Positions 9,301 to 18,620 of a DNA stretch of 64,000 nucleotides are shown here, in pieces (the first letter of the stretch is position 1; each line of letters begins with the position of its first letter). The stretch covers positions 24,892 through 88,891 of the forward strand of contig SEYY01024197.1 of assembly GCA_009176605.1 (NCBI GenBank). The letters run 5' to 3'. The stretch comes from Armadillidium nasatum. Taxonomy: Eukaryota > Arthropoda > Malacostraca > Isopoda > Armadillidiidae. The position numbers and the translations under genes were made by a program. Under the pieces are notes generated by a model. The model was not told the origin of the DNA. It did no database searches and saw only the letters and a list, made by a program, of their open reading frames with translations.

Positions 9301-11666
9301 CTTTTCCCCACTATGTGTCGGATCTCAAAGTCGAACTCGTTTAATTCTTCCCAAGTTCTAGAAACTCTTCCGTCAACCATACTCATATTTTGTAAGTATA
9401 TTAGCGGTTGGTGATCTGTATGGATGACAAATTTGACTCCTCTCAAGAAAGCTTTTAGTGATTTTACAGCCCATCGTAATGCTGTTAGTTCCTTGTCAAT
9501 GGTACTGTAGTTCTTTTGAGCACCATTAAAAGTTGTAGAAATGTAGGCGATGGGTCTTTGGACTCCCTTTTGCTTCTGAGAAAGACTGGCACCTGCTCCT
9601 ATATCAGAAGCATCAACATGAAGTTCCATTGGGGATGCCTCAGAACTATAGTCTGGGAAACCCAGCAAGATGGGATTCACTAATGCCTGCTTTAGTTGAT
9701 CAAAAGCATATTGACATTTTTCATCCCAGGAGACAGTCTTCCCTCCTGTTTGAGAAGATAATGGTTTTGCTATTTGAGAGCAATTTGGTATGTGTCTTCT
9801 ATAAAAATTTACCATACCTAGGAATTGTCTGAGTTGCTTTACCGTTGTTGGTGTGGGGAATTCTAATACTCCCTTTAGATTCTTTTCTAAAGGCATTATT
9901 CCATTATCAGAGACTCGATGGCCAAGAAATTCTACTTCCTCTCTACAAAGCTTTGTTTTTCTTGGTTTTAACTTATAACCGTTTGATCCTAAGGCTGTTA
10001 GAACCTTATCTAAAGTGTTGAGATGGTCCTCAAAAGTCTTCCCAAGAATGATGATGTCATCAAGGTATACCATAACCTTATTCCAGGGAAGTCCTGCAAG
10101 AGCGAGCATCATGCCGCGTTGGAATGTTGCAGGGCCATTTTTTACTCCGAATGGCATTTTTAAATATTCATACTGACCAAATGGTGTTGAGAAAGCTGTT
10201 TTTTCTATGCTATCTGGGTCCATATTGATCTGATAGTAGCCCTTGATTAAGTCAATTGTGGTGAAAAACTTGTTGCCATGCATGTTGTAGATCATGTCAA
10301 TCAAGTTGGGTAAAGGAAATGAATCCCCTTTAGTAGCATTATTAAGTTTTCTGTAGTCGATACAGAGCCTCAGGGAACCGTCAGGTTTTCGAACAGGTAC
10401 CACAGGCGCTGAGAAGGGTGACTTACTTGGTCTTATGATGTTCCCTTCTAAAAGGTCTTTACATTCTTTCTCTATTTCTTGAGCCAAAGGTCCTTGAATT
10501 CTACGTACTGGAACTCTGACGGGTCTATCCGATTCCAATTCGATATTGTGGGTGATGTTGGTGGCAACTCCCACATCATTATCCCCTGTACTTAACACAG
10601 ATACATGCTTTTGTAACACTCTAATTAGTTGATTTTTTTGATCCATCGTTAAGTTAAGTTCTTCTATTTGGAATTCGGATATTATCGTATTTACATCCCA
10701 GTATCGTTCAGGGTATATACCTACTTTGGTTACTTCCTGAATCATAGGAACAATTTCCAACTTTTCTGCTGGTTTAATCTTTCCCACGAGGGTGTTTCTT
10801 TTTATTCGTTTTTCTTGGTCCGTGTAATTTATTATCGCTATTTTAACATTGTCCACCCTGAGATCGAGAATTCCTGGTATTATGGAAACACCCGGGATAT
10901 CCATGCCTTGGAATTCTACCAGTGGACAACGTTGACTAGCTTCCTGCTGAATTTTATCAACCACAATAGATACCATTCTGCATTGTAACGGCTTTAGGAC
11001 CGTAATTTCCGGTACAACACAATTATAGAAAGGTATATTGTAGCTAATATCTTTCCCTACTGTTATTAATTTTTTACGAACTCGGTGCACTAATTCACGG
11101 CGAGTCAGATCCGGTAAAAGATTATTATCCCTTAACGAAACTGCGCCTAGTACAACATTATGAGTCATAGAGTCAATGGGAACTACAAATAACATTATTG
11201 GTTGAGGAGTAACGAACCCATTTTCGAAAACTATTTTCCTCTCGATATAATGTTCAACGGGTATTTTGGATGTACCCCCAAATCCTTTCAAAGCTGTGAC
11301 ATTAACGTCAGAGGCTAGTTTGAGTTCTATGTTTTTCAATGTGTGCAGAACCCCTGCATTGACGAGACTTACCCCTGCTCCAGTATCGATCATACAGTCG
11401 AAATACTGAGAACATTCAGGATGGTCCAATGCAACTGAAACTATCAAGGGGTCCACATCAGCCTGACATAGATTGAACAGAATATCGCAGTCTCTAGACT
11501 GATTCCGATTTTCCGATTCCAATGGGTCCTTCCCATCATTATTGATATCTGTCTTTTTTCGATCCCGATTATTATGAGCCATTTGTTTCGAAGTTCGATT
11601 TTTACAACTCTCCACAATGTGGCTCACCATTGCGGAGTGGGATAGTTTCCCAAATCTTCTGTACAT
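6372..11666 (-). CDS. pol: Gypsy-1 Pol: protease, RT, RNase H, OTU-like domain, integrase, acidic tail
   Basis: This 1764-codon frame is intact. Protease: MIDTGAGVS, DTGA at residues 94-97. Reverse transcriptase: about residues 400-600, with YLDD near 535. RNase H: begins near LHVDASDIGAG (about 675). Residues about 818-935 resemble an OTU cysteine protease (IPGGGDALF, LYGT, HLELR, HYN), but the catalytic D and C of the GDGNC box are replaced. Integrase: an HHCC finger (about 1045-1095, ending CCPTC), catalytic acidic residues at AMDLL, LTDNGTEF and CERFNR, then a GPF-type C-terminal module (about 1300). The last 430 residues are acidic, Ser/Pro-rich and probably disordered. Translation is expected by -1 slippage from gag; the frame's first codons lie before the slip site. 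Confidence 0.93.
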   Translation of the reverse strand: MYRRFGKLSHSAMVSHIVESCKNRTSKQMAHNNRDRKKTDINNDGKDPLESENRNQSRDCDILFNLCQADVDPLIVSVALDHPECSQYFDCMIDTGAGVSLVNAGVLHTLKNIELKLASDVNVTALKGFGGTSKIPVEHYIERKIVFENGFVTPQPIMLFVVPIDSMTHNVVLGAVSLRDNNLLPDLTRRELVHRVRKKLITVGKDISYNIPFYNCVVPEITVLKPLQCRMVSIVVDKIQQEASQRCPLVEFQGMDIPGVSIIPGILDLRVDNVKIAIINYTDQEKRIKRNTLVGKIKPAEKLEIVPMIQEVTKVGIYPERYWDVNTIISEFQIEELNLTMDQKNQLIRVLQKHVSVLSTGDNDVGVATNITHNIELESDRPVRVPVRRIQGPLAQEIEKECKDLLEGNIIRPSKSPFSAPVVPVRKPDGSLRLCIDYRKLNNATKGDSFPLPNLIDMIYNMHGNKFFTTIDLIKGYYQINMDPDSIEKTAFSTPFGQYEYLKMPFGVKNGPATFQRGMMLALAGLPWNKVMVYLDDIIILGKTFEDHLNTLDKVLTALGSNGYKLKPRKTKLCREEVEFLGHRVSDNGIMPLEKNLKGVLEFPTPTTVKQLRQFLGMVNFYRRHIPNCSQIAKPLSSQTGGKTVSWDEKCQYAFDQLKQALVNPILLGFPDYSSEASPMELHVDASDIGAGASLSQKQKGVQRPIAYISTTFNGAQKNYSTIDKELTALRWAVKSLKAFLRGVKFVIHTDHQPLIYLQNMSMVDGRVSRTWEELNEFDFEIRHIVGKSNLIADALSRSPVPDLPLQEQANANTRETEFIPPGFEMITIPGGGDALFMCFSLFLYGTTENHLELRVSVVDELLKNIEKYKLKEKNIRKQLVAMKLSGHIPKPEVIEAFCKLFKVRVQIYYKDIKPMTYGSPDAPEICSLKCLGGVHYNYLRKQPPVIRANMDEIIINIHSINLVYDQVDITQHNIPEMDIMEDQRNDSIIRSIKGYLKKQIPATQWNKRTQIFKAHHHRLMMQNDILYYQHSSGKLLYVLSFKFLISVVINLHWGCAHVGRNKLLELLYRHFWHPRVNQIVSDIVKCCPTCQKLKTHSTNIVPPTLKITANSPFDLMAMDLLQFPVTRSGNKYAAVLIDHFTKWACVVPITNKQSDTVARVFKKKMLPFLLKIPNRMLTDNGTEFVSANFQQVLSEFNIQHIKTSPLHPASNGICERFNRSLIQSLKCLVLDHESDWDEELPSSMSIYNHTYHSSLKTSPSEFILNNVHREVSHSFPQYWDEGTTNFEPYKKGQKVSKKVIHKGHHVENKFKIRWEGPFVITKVNENKLTYNIKRINNPNAREEKVHFSHLRKWVEIPKYLKGNPQFADILFKTDELDENLDVNTEDSHSVQSNSSMGLYEGDSIDEEILQDEYPQEMEDSEDDFLGFADIPVSSADTQNLVESITGRLKMLQSTIAQMDNKSKNVVSQRDRENNRQIRFLPLQDSVSSTLDSPIPSVSPLSPNSSTVLPSVPMHNITYTISPPLLNSSQLQSTSETQSCSSQVQNSPETLIPKSADREIYNFVDLEDSSFEFSGFENFPWDYTEYPSDNPSPNNENVNISPEDHDVEWNQTPMYVHDPHENTVIDPLVEGWINSTLIAPEVDRTINELTTSNIPKGSSYSETQSPGTLRKFLEDNFGITQMSTVPHLDCLPDDYSIEGELVLRRSLSREDLPVGSPTIIIETPVARPLTRSRGTVSDLPNVMPHPLEHVRSSRLSFPVTTTST
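8850..9205 (-). other. OTU-protease-like domain within gypsy-1 Pol
   Basis: The segment between RNase H and the integrase finger follows the OTU pattern: hydrophobic strand, G-x-G box with LF (IPGGGDALF), a helix with FLYGT and HLELR, a C-terminal HYN. In active OTU deubiquitinases the first box reads GDGNC, supplying the Asp and the nucleophilic Cys. Here GGGDA lacks both at the expected places, while the His is kept, so peptidase activity is unlikely. Gypsy-2 has a related sequence at the same place, with Cys present. Confidence 0.65.
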
Positions 11667-13333
11667 TTTCCCTCTTCATGTGACTCTCCACACACGTTAC
11701 AATTGGTAACATATTTTGTCTTTGGTCGAGCTCCAGCCATAGCCCAAGGATCTGAGGATGGCCTAGTAGTCTCGAAGGTCCTAGTTTGATATTGCTCCCT
11801 CTGAGGTAAAGGTCTTTGTTCTTGGAATTTGGGGAGTTGTTCTTGAGCCCTGGTAGATGCAATTCCATGGTTGTTTCGGGAAGTACAATGCATCCCCAAG
11901 TGTTTACCCTTACAAAAAGGACATTCAGGGGTCTTGTTCTTGGTGGGTGAATCTTTGGTGGGATGATTTTCATTGTTCCTCCAACAATCACTTCTTGTAT
12001 GATCTTTAGTTTTGCAGAAACTACAAATATCAAGGTATTTGTAACAATCTGCCATCAAATGACCTCTCTTCCCACAAAAATCACAATGACACACACTACT
12101 GTCGTCCTGCGATCGTTCAGGTATAGGGATATTCTTGATCCTTCTTGGTGGTGTCCGTGGGGCATTTGACCTCTGTTGGTTCGATTTCTGGGGTGGTGTT
12201 TGAATTTGATTTTTACTGTTTCTTTTCGGAGCTGGCCTTTGAAACATTTCACTCCAAGTTGGTTTTGCTGGAGATACTGCATCAATGTAGATTACATCTT
12301 GTTCATCATTATCAATGGTTTGTACATGTTGGTGTGGGGTACTGGTGTCTGATTGAAAATTTCTTGGTGAGTCATAATTCCTTTGTGATGTATGGAACTC
12401 ACGCTCATAACTGTCTGCTAACATAACCAGTCTTTCCCAAGGGACTCGCTGTTGGGTACCCATCTCATTTTGTATGAGGTACTCTCTCAATTTGGTTTGA
12501 ACGGGATACGCAACATTAAATAGGAAAGCGGTTCTAAGCGATTCATGGTTTCGCATGTTAGTGTCTGGATAAGCTCTTGATGCTAGTTGTTCCAATCTTA
12601 ATGCAAACATGTTGATATCTTCTCCTGGTTTGCGTTGAGCAGCATGATAATCTCTGAGCTTGTTCTCGTTCCTCCGTTTTTCCTCATGCTCAAACCACTT
12701 GAGAAGAGATTCCTTCACATCTGTATACTTAGTTGTAGTTTTAGTTATTACCACAAATAGTTTAAGGAATTTGCCACCAAGATATCTTTCAAGTAGCCTC
12801 ACCCACTGATTTGGTGCTTGAGGATACTTTTGTGAACAGTATTCCTCAAAATGTTCAAAAAATTGTTTTAGATCATGATCATTTTCATAATGATACACTT
12901 TTGGTTCTACTACTCTCGGTGTTTGTACCTTATTTATTAATATAGTTAACAATGACACGGATTGTGTTAACAAGGCCATCTGTTGTTGTAGGATGTCAAA
13001 CTGTGTTGTTGTTAATGGTGTTTGGTTCGCAGTAGTAACTGGTGGGGGTGTGGTTGTGGTTTGCATTCTTGGCAACACGTTTGCATTAGTAGTCATTGGT
13101 TGAGTTATATAAGTCATTGTTGATGTGACTGGTAAGAAGGAAGATACAGAAACAGGGTTTCCAATGTTGAACACTGGCGAAGTAGTAATCTCGGTTTCTG
13201 ATGATTCGAAAGGTAATGGAAAGATTTCTCCCTTTCCTTCCCTTTTAAATGTTACTGATTCTGGAGTAGTTATTGGGGTATTGGTAATTTCCATCACTGG
13301 TATTAAATTTGTTATTTGGCACTCAGGGTTCAA
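11624..13333 (-). CDS. gag: Gypsy-1 Gag with four zinc knuckles
   Basis: The 569-codon frame has a Pro/Thr-rich N-terminal part, a helical capsid-like region (about residues 130-320, with KVYHYENDHDLKQFFEHFEE, the typical start of a retrotransposon Gag core), and a nucleocapsid part with four C-x2-C-x3/4-H-x4-C knuckles: CDFCGKRGHLMADC, CSFCKTKDHTRSDC, CPFCKGKHLGMHC and CNVCGESHEEGKC. Gag forms the particle and binds element RNA. The frame is continued upstream, after a one-base break, by the 85-codon frame at 13323-13580. It ends at a -1 slip site leading into pol. Confidence 0.9.
   Translation of the reverse strand: MNPECQITNLIPVMEITNTPITTPESVTFKREGKGEIFPLPFESSETEITTSPVFNIGNPVSVSSFLPVTSTMTYITQPMTTNANVLPRMQTTTTPPPVTTANQTPLTTTQFDILQQQMALLTQSVSLLTILINKVQTPRVVEPKVYHYENDHDLKQFFEHFEEYCSQKYPQAPNQWVRLLERYLGGKFLKLFVVITKTTTKYTDVKESLLKWFEHEEKRRNENKLRDYHAAQRKPGEDINMFALRLEQLASRAYPDTNMRNHESLRTAFLFNVAYPVQTKLREYLIQNEMGTQQRVPWERLVMLADSYEREFHTSQRNYDSPRNFQSDTSTPHQHVQTIDNDEQDVIYIDAVSPAKPTWSEMFQRPAPKRNSKNQIQTPPQKSNQQRSNAPRTPPRRIKNIPIPERSQDDSSVCHCDFCGKRGHLMADCYKYLDICSFCKTKDHTRSDCWRNNENHPTKDSPTKNKTPECPFCKGKHLGMHCTSRNNHGIASTRAQEQLPKFQEQRPLPQREQYQTRTFETTRPSSDPWAMAGARPKTKYVTNCNVCGESHEEGKCTEDLGNYPTPQW
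11645..11651 (-). promoter_or_regulatory. -1 ribosomal frameshift site GGGAAAC (gag to pol)
   Basis: In the gag frame the codons are TTG GGA AAC, so G GGA AAC fits the X XXY YYZ rule for -1 slippage. Gag stops eight codons later (TGA at 11624-11626), and the -1 frame is the pol frame, continuing CTA TCC CAC. GGGAAAC is a known efficient slip sequence in retroviruses. A stimulatory stem or pseudoknot downstream was not worked out. Confidence 0.8.
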
Positions 13334-13580
13334 TCATCTCAAATCCTGTAGATGGTTTAGGACTGGCGGCTTCTAATTTCTTACTCAACTCGCTCATCTG
13401 TGCGTTTAAATTTCCCATAATACCTCTCACCGCCTCTGCCGATATTACATCTTTCTGAGTACCACCCACTACTTCTCGCTGTACTCCTCCATCTCTCACG
13501 GTATTATCATTAACCTCTATACTTTGCAAGTATGCCTCTAATGGCGACAGTTGGTCTTCTCCCATATTGTGTTCAGACAT
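13323..13580 (-). CDS. gag: Gypsy-1 Gag N-terminal part (separate frame)
   Basis: ATG at 13580 opens an 85-codon frame (MSEHNMGEDQLSPLEAYLQS) with a predicted helical middle (MGNLNAQMSELSKKLEAA). It stops ten bases inside the start of the larger gag frame. The two frames differ by one base and each closes just beyond the overlap, which fits a single-base insertion or deletion in an originally continuous gag; an overlapping-gene arrangement is less likely. This break may be what makes the copy non-functional. Confidence 0.65.
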   Translation of the reverse strand: MSEHNMGEDQLSPLEAYLQSIEVNDNTVRDGGVQREVVGGTQKDVISAEAVRGIMGNLNAQMSELSKKLEAASPKPSTGFEMIEP

Positions 13581-14090
13581 TTTAATTGTATGGTTATATA
13601 TATAACAGCTTTCTTGAAAATACCAGAGACAAATAGATTTTTCCTATTTTCCTCTTCTTCACACACCTCTCCAGTTACAGCTGGTTCTTGATCTGCAACG
13701 AAAAAAAAGGTTGGGGCTGCAAAGGCTCTATGCATATACTATTGATATGCCAAGAGTCAACTGCAATCCCTTTATTAGGATTAGCCTACCGTGAGATTAG
13801 CTAGGTTAGTTATTAAAATTATTCTAGAAGTTTCTACAAAGGATAGTAGTAGAAGAAAGCAGAGCAAAGAAGCCTAGGCAAAACAATATGGTTGTAACAC
13901 AAGGTGATTAGCAAGCCGAGTGACAAAAATAAGAAGGGTGATAAGAGATGGTGACTCTTAATTTCAAGTTGTCGGTTCGTCGTAAGTAATGATATGACTA
14001 TCTTTGGGTCTCACGGTTTCCCGTGGTTGATAATATGGCGAAGCCCACGTTTCCAGTGGTGTTAACCTTCTTAGTGGTTGGATGAGGAAG
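13581..14090 (-). other. Gypsy-1 5' leader
   Basis: About 0.5 kb between primer site and gag start, without a long frame. It would be the untranslated leader of the genomic RNA and is where a packaging signal would be expected. Confidence 0.6.
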
Positions 14091-14108
14091 GCCCCACGTT
14101 GGGCGCCA
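14091..14108 (-). promoter_or_regulatory. Primer binding site of gypsy-1 (tRNA-Lys type)
   Basis: The minus strand reads TGGCGCCCAACGTGGGGC, starting 14 bases inside the 5' LTR. This is the 18-base sequence complementary to the 3' end of the tRNA-Lys type known as Lys1,2 in retroviruses. It fixes the orientation: the 5' LTR is the right-hand one. Confidence 0.9.
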
Positions 14109-14122
14109 AATAAATTATTCTA

Positions 14123-15360
14123 TGTTAGGGAGAGCTAGAACTTGTGAATGAACTAACCTGCCTACACAGGACTTTTGGGAAATGACCCAAGATTTGATGG
14201 AACACCTATATATTACATTCAAATCCGTCAGCCATGAAAAAGGGGCCAACCTATCACAAGCTTTGCGCGTTTATATGGGACACTATTTGCACTAGTCAAT
14301 TAACTTTAACGAACCTAGTTTTATTATCAATCAAACAATTTAACTAAAGTATAAGGGATGAGGGATAGTAAAAGAAATGTTTACTGATATTACATTTACT
14401 TAATGATGAATTGCTAATCAAACAAAAAAATTTATTAAAATGAATAAGTTTAACTTTTATTAAATGGAATTATATTTAAAACAGACCAAAATTTTATAGT
14501 TTATCTCTTTTTGTCATTAATTTTGCACTCTTGTTTATTAAGGAATGTCCGGTATTTAACCTCTATTAATGGGATAGTGTTGGGAATGGGCAACAACTTG
14601 CTGTGTCAGTTAATACTTAAACTAGGAGAAATATTTTCCTCTTAAGTGGAGTGGTTAGTGATGAAATACAGGAGTTGGAAGAAGAGTATATAATATTTTT
14701 GGCTTATCTAATTTGGTAGTTGTAGCTGGCTTCTCTCTTCCTTTCCTTGTATAATTTTTTGGTTTGTATATAGTATCTTGTTTTGTTCTTCAATGCTACA
14801 AGATGCTGAATGGATGCTTCACTATTGGGGATCCGGTAATGATACAAGGCTGGAATGGTCGACAACCAGCATTAGACGTCCACAGGTTGTAATGGTCTCA
14901 CAAGGTGTCCAGGACTGGATTCTGTATAATGTAGTCCCGATACTAGAAGCCTATGGAGATTGGTTTTATTAAATCTTTATCCCATTAATATTAGGTATGT
15001 GTTACAATTACCATTATACACATTAGAGTCAATAATTAACATCGTTACATAATATAATAAGTATATACAACTTTACCTTATTGAAGGCTTTTTCCTTGTA
15101 TGAACAATTTAATTCCCTATTGGTGGAGGCCTAATACTTGAATGTAAAACATATAAATTCAAAAATAATAAAAATCAATATTCTGAAAAATAAAAATAAT
15201 TAATAACATCTTTCCATTTAACACAGACATAGAATGAACATAAAACAAATAATTTAAAATAAATAACTGATTGTCTAATGATCATCAGTACTACTGATGA
15301 TAAAAAAAAAGAAAACTAGAAAAATAGTTCAAAACAAAACTTTTTTGACTCTCCCTTTTA
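14123..15360 (-). repeat. 5' LTR of gypsy-1
   Basis: 1238 bases, near-identical to 4070-5310. It should contain the element promoter, but I see no certain TATA box or initiator to place the start. Confidence 0.95.
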
Positions 15361-15364
15361 CCGC
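15361..15364. repeat. Target-site duplication of gypsy-1, right copy (CCGC)
   Basis: Matches 4066-4069. Sequence to the right (CACAATGCGAG...) was contiguous with the locus A frame before insertion. Confidence 0.8.
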
Positions 15365-15779
15365 CACAATGCGAGTCACTTGCTTTTTTATCACTCGCTA
15401 CAACATATGAACACCGTAAAACTTGTTTACACTATCATTTATTATTTGCGCAATAGCGCTAGGCCAAAAATAAGTTTCAATTTAAAAATAAAATATGTAA
15501 TGATGGGTAAATAAAATAAAAATAATATATTTTAGCTTTAAAAACTTTATTAATATCATTGAAGGAAGTTGATGGGGATTATTGAGGCTTGTCATCTGAC
15601 CCTTCAACGAATCTAATTCTCTTGCTTGGTGGAGAGTCTATGTTAATGTTGATGGTTGTTGAGGCGATGATGGCTATTGAATGATAGGATTTGAAGGTGC
15701 GGGTATTTGCGGCACTGGCTTAAAATAAGATGTTAATGACGTTTGCTTCATTCAGCATCTCTTTCTCTCTCGAAGAATT

Positions 15780-15863
15780 TCAGTGTAGCAATCTTTTGCC
15801 AACTTTTGAACTTCTCTCAAAGTTATTGTCAAATGAAGCCAACTCTGAACTTAAATTATGCAA
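15780..15863 (-). other. Possible short terminal exon (uncertain)
   Basis: On the minus strand a good acceptor (TTCTACATTTTCAG) precedes 27 codons reading LHNLSSELASFDNNFERSSK and a basic end, then TGA. The amphipathic composition looks protein-like. A further basic stretch (SPPSKRIRFVEGSDDKPQ) occurs in minus-strand translation near 15590-15650. No family is recognised; it could be a host exon or part of a decayed element. Confidence 0.2.
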
Positions 15864-16033
15864 CTGAAAATGTAGAAACAATTATATGCCAAATAAGACA
15901 AAAACTTAAAATAATGATTTATTTACAATTGAATCTTTTAAATAGTTAACCCTACACCTAAAATTTAAATATAGAGGCCTCAACTAGCTAAATCATGAAA
16001 TCTCAATCAAATTTACAATGATAAGAAAATCAG

Positions 16034-16133
<100 letters not shown>

Positions 16134-16139
16134 GAATAA

Positions 16140-17219
16140 GTCAATAATATGATAAAAAATGTAATAAATAATAAATAAAATACTCAATAATAATAATAAT
16201 AATAAATAGAAATGAAGTCAGTAAATGATAATTATAAAATTAATTTAGGAACTAATAAGTAATAAGTAAAAATAACTCAATGAAAGTAACCAGACTTTTA
16301 ATTCAACAACTAAAATATAAATGAATATGATACGAAAGTTAAAGTAATGTTACGAATAGTAAAATCAAATTCATTAATTGAACTGATATAGATAATAAAA
16401 TTTGTTTACTTCAAAAGCAATGACCGTATTAAAAATCCTGCTATCAATGTAATTTGAAGAATTTATAACTCAACTCTTATAAATTAATTTACATAAGTTT
16501 ATATAAGTGTTTCAATAAACTTGAAAGGATTCTCATACCTTAGAAATAACCATCCTTTGAGAGGAAGCAGACCCTCTTCAAGAGAGTATGATTAACTCTA
16601 CCTTAAATTCTCAATTGCCTTCAAGGTCAAGATTACCACTGATGTTAAGTGTGACTAAATCGGGGGTGATCCTCTTCGGTTTTTCTGGCTCAATTCGGTG
16701 TCCCAGTCTGGTTCCCTTTTTAAAATATAAAGCAAACAAAAAAAATTTTTACTTTTATTCAAATTTTATTTTTCCCTAAACTAAATGAGTATATTCTATG
16801 AAATTTCTTCTTGTAAAGAAATTTAAATTCAATGCTATGGCAATTTATTATTTGTAAACTTAATAACTTAATAATCTTATACTACAATTCATTTACATTA
16901 ATGCAACTGTTTTTTCTAATTTATTTATTGTTAAATTTCTAACCAATTAACATTGTAATTTAAATAAAATCTTAATCTTAATTCGCTTTAAAATCACTAT
17001 TCCATAATAAACTTAGTCAATTTATGGACTCTCCCTGGATAGGGGCCGCAATACTTCAAATGAATCCTTTTGATGGTCCTGGATTTTATTCACTTTGATG
17101 ACTTTCTCCTTTTCAAACAATAAACTTATTTCTTCTTTACCAATATATATATACAATTTACCTTACTATATTATTTCTACTTCCTGGGGGGGGGGAGAAA
17201 ACATAATGAAAGTTCTCTT

Positions 17220-17309
<90 letters not shown>

Positions 17310-18167
17310 TGGGCAATAAATTTCCCACAATATCTAATGGATTACGTATAATTGTTTTGACCAATTTTTTGTATAAAATATCTAAGTTTAAATAAATACT
17401 AAAGGCTTTCGAGCTCATTACAGGCTCTTTCAACAACTGGGGAAAAAGGAAAATTACCACCTAATACTTTATTTACAAAATTTTCACTTGAATAAATTTA
17501 AACTTTTTAAATTAACACTTAATTGTATAACTTTTACAAATAATTTACTATACATCAAAATAAATGCAATAAATCAAATACTTAATTTATAATATCCTTT
17601 TCTGCAGTTTTCATTGATATTCTTCTAGTAGTATTAAATCTAGTAGTTAAGGTTTTGTTTAGTACCTTTTTCTTTTAGCTTCTCGGTGGAATTCTTGCAA
17701 GTTTTGTCGAGTAAGTCCATTAAATAGTAATCCAAAACAGTTGACAAAATAATTATAGTTCAATAAATATTGATCATCAAAAGCAAAATAATTAATCAAA
17801 AATGTTGATCAAAACTGGTACTCAAAAAATGTTCATCAAAAACTGTTAATCATAAATTGTCAATCAAAAATTGTTAATCAAAGACTTAATCAAAGATTAT
17901 TGAAAAAATGATAATCAAAGATTGTTGCAAAAATCAAATCAAAGATTTGTTGACCAATTTCTGTGGGTAAAATAATTTAAACGAAAATTAGTACACAATG
18001 GAAAAATATAGCACAACATACAAAAAATAAACAAATTATATTAATTTACACTATTTAGAAAGCCAGAAGGGCAAGACTTTATCTTTTAACAAACTTTTTT
18101 CAATATCTATAATCATTTATATTATTTGTAATTTTTAAATTCCAGTCGGTTTATTTGAACGGCTACA
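16140..18167 (-). other. AT-rich stretch, probably including the 3' LTR of gypsy-2
   Basis: Minus-strand sequence from 18167 downward starts TGTAGCC right after a polypurine tract and is therefore probably LTR; its far end is not recognised. Within it, 17760-17960 is a loose minisatellite built on ATCAAAAATTGTTA-like units. Another TA tract lies at 17222-17310. No coding region is supported. Confidence 0.45.
17222..17310. repeat. (TA)n tract
   Basis: About 89 bases with one slip near the right end, inside the presumed LTR region of gypsy-2. Confidence 0.98.
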
Positions 18168-18180
18168 ATCTTCCCCCTCC
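18168..18180 (-). promoter_or_regulatory. Polypurine tract of gypsy-2
   Basis: The minus strand reads GGAGGGGGAAGAT followed by TGTAGCCG at 18167. It lies only about 60 bases beyond the end of the OTU-like coding remnant. Confidence 0.65.
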
Positions 18181-18239
18181 TTAAGAAAAACTCATAAAAA
18201 TTTTGAGAAATAAATTTATTTATTAATTTTTGAGTGGTT

Positions 18240-18620
18240 TTTCATTTCTAGTAAATTTCATCAAAAACGTTTTATGAACAAGAACATAAATGACACACCG
18301 GAAAAGTTCACTAAAAGCATTCAAAAAATCAAAAGAAGGTGCTATTTTGGGGTCTATCATACTCGAAATAATTCTCTTTTTTCCTTCCACTTTATACTTT
18401 TTTTGGTGATTTCAGAAGCTCTTTAACCAATATTTCTCGAAGGAATACAGTTGGTTCTTTTACTTGAGATTGGCTTACTATCTTTTTCCAATTAGTATAT
18501 AACGTTTGGTTCTCTCTTAATTTGAAAATATAGACAATCCAACATGCAATTTGGGCCTCCTTTTGGAGAATGAACTATTGTATAATCTCCTCCAACTTCT
18601 TCAACCACTATTTCTGAATT
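18240..18620 (-). pseudogene. OTU-like domain remnant of gypsy-2 Pol
   Basis: After the RNase H end (DNVIADGLSR) the frame reads HSPKGGPNCMLDCLYF, resembling the GDGNC box of OTU proteases with the Cys retained but the Asp position altered. In another frame helical pieces follow (FLREILVKELLKSP, then FLNAFSELFRCVIYVLVH) that align in order with gypsy-1 (LRVSVVDELLKN, VIEAFCKLFKVRVQIYY). At least one frameshift is needed. Confidence 0.5.

Larger units (their letters stand above)
4070..15360 (-). mobile_element. Gypsy-1: nearly complete Ty3/gypsy LTR retrotransposon
   Basis: The element has two long LTRs, a perfect 18-base tRNA-Lys primer site, a polypurine tract, flanking CCGC duplications, gag, and pol in the order protease, reverse transcriptase, RNase H, OTU-like domain, integrase, long acidic tail. 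RNase H before integrase is the Ty3/gypsy order. The LTRs differ at only a handful of positions over 1.24 kb, so insertion was recent. The one obvious defect is a frame break near the gag start; the region after pol (5311-6371) also looks reduced. It landed inside an older element carrying a similar pol tail, making it a nested insertion. Confidence 0.9.
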
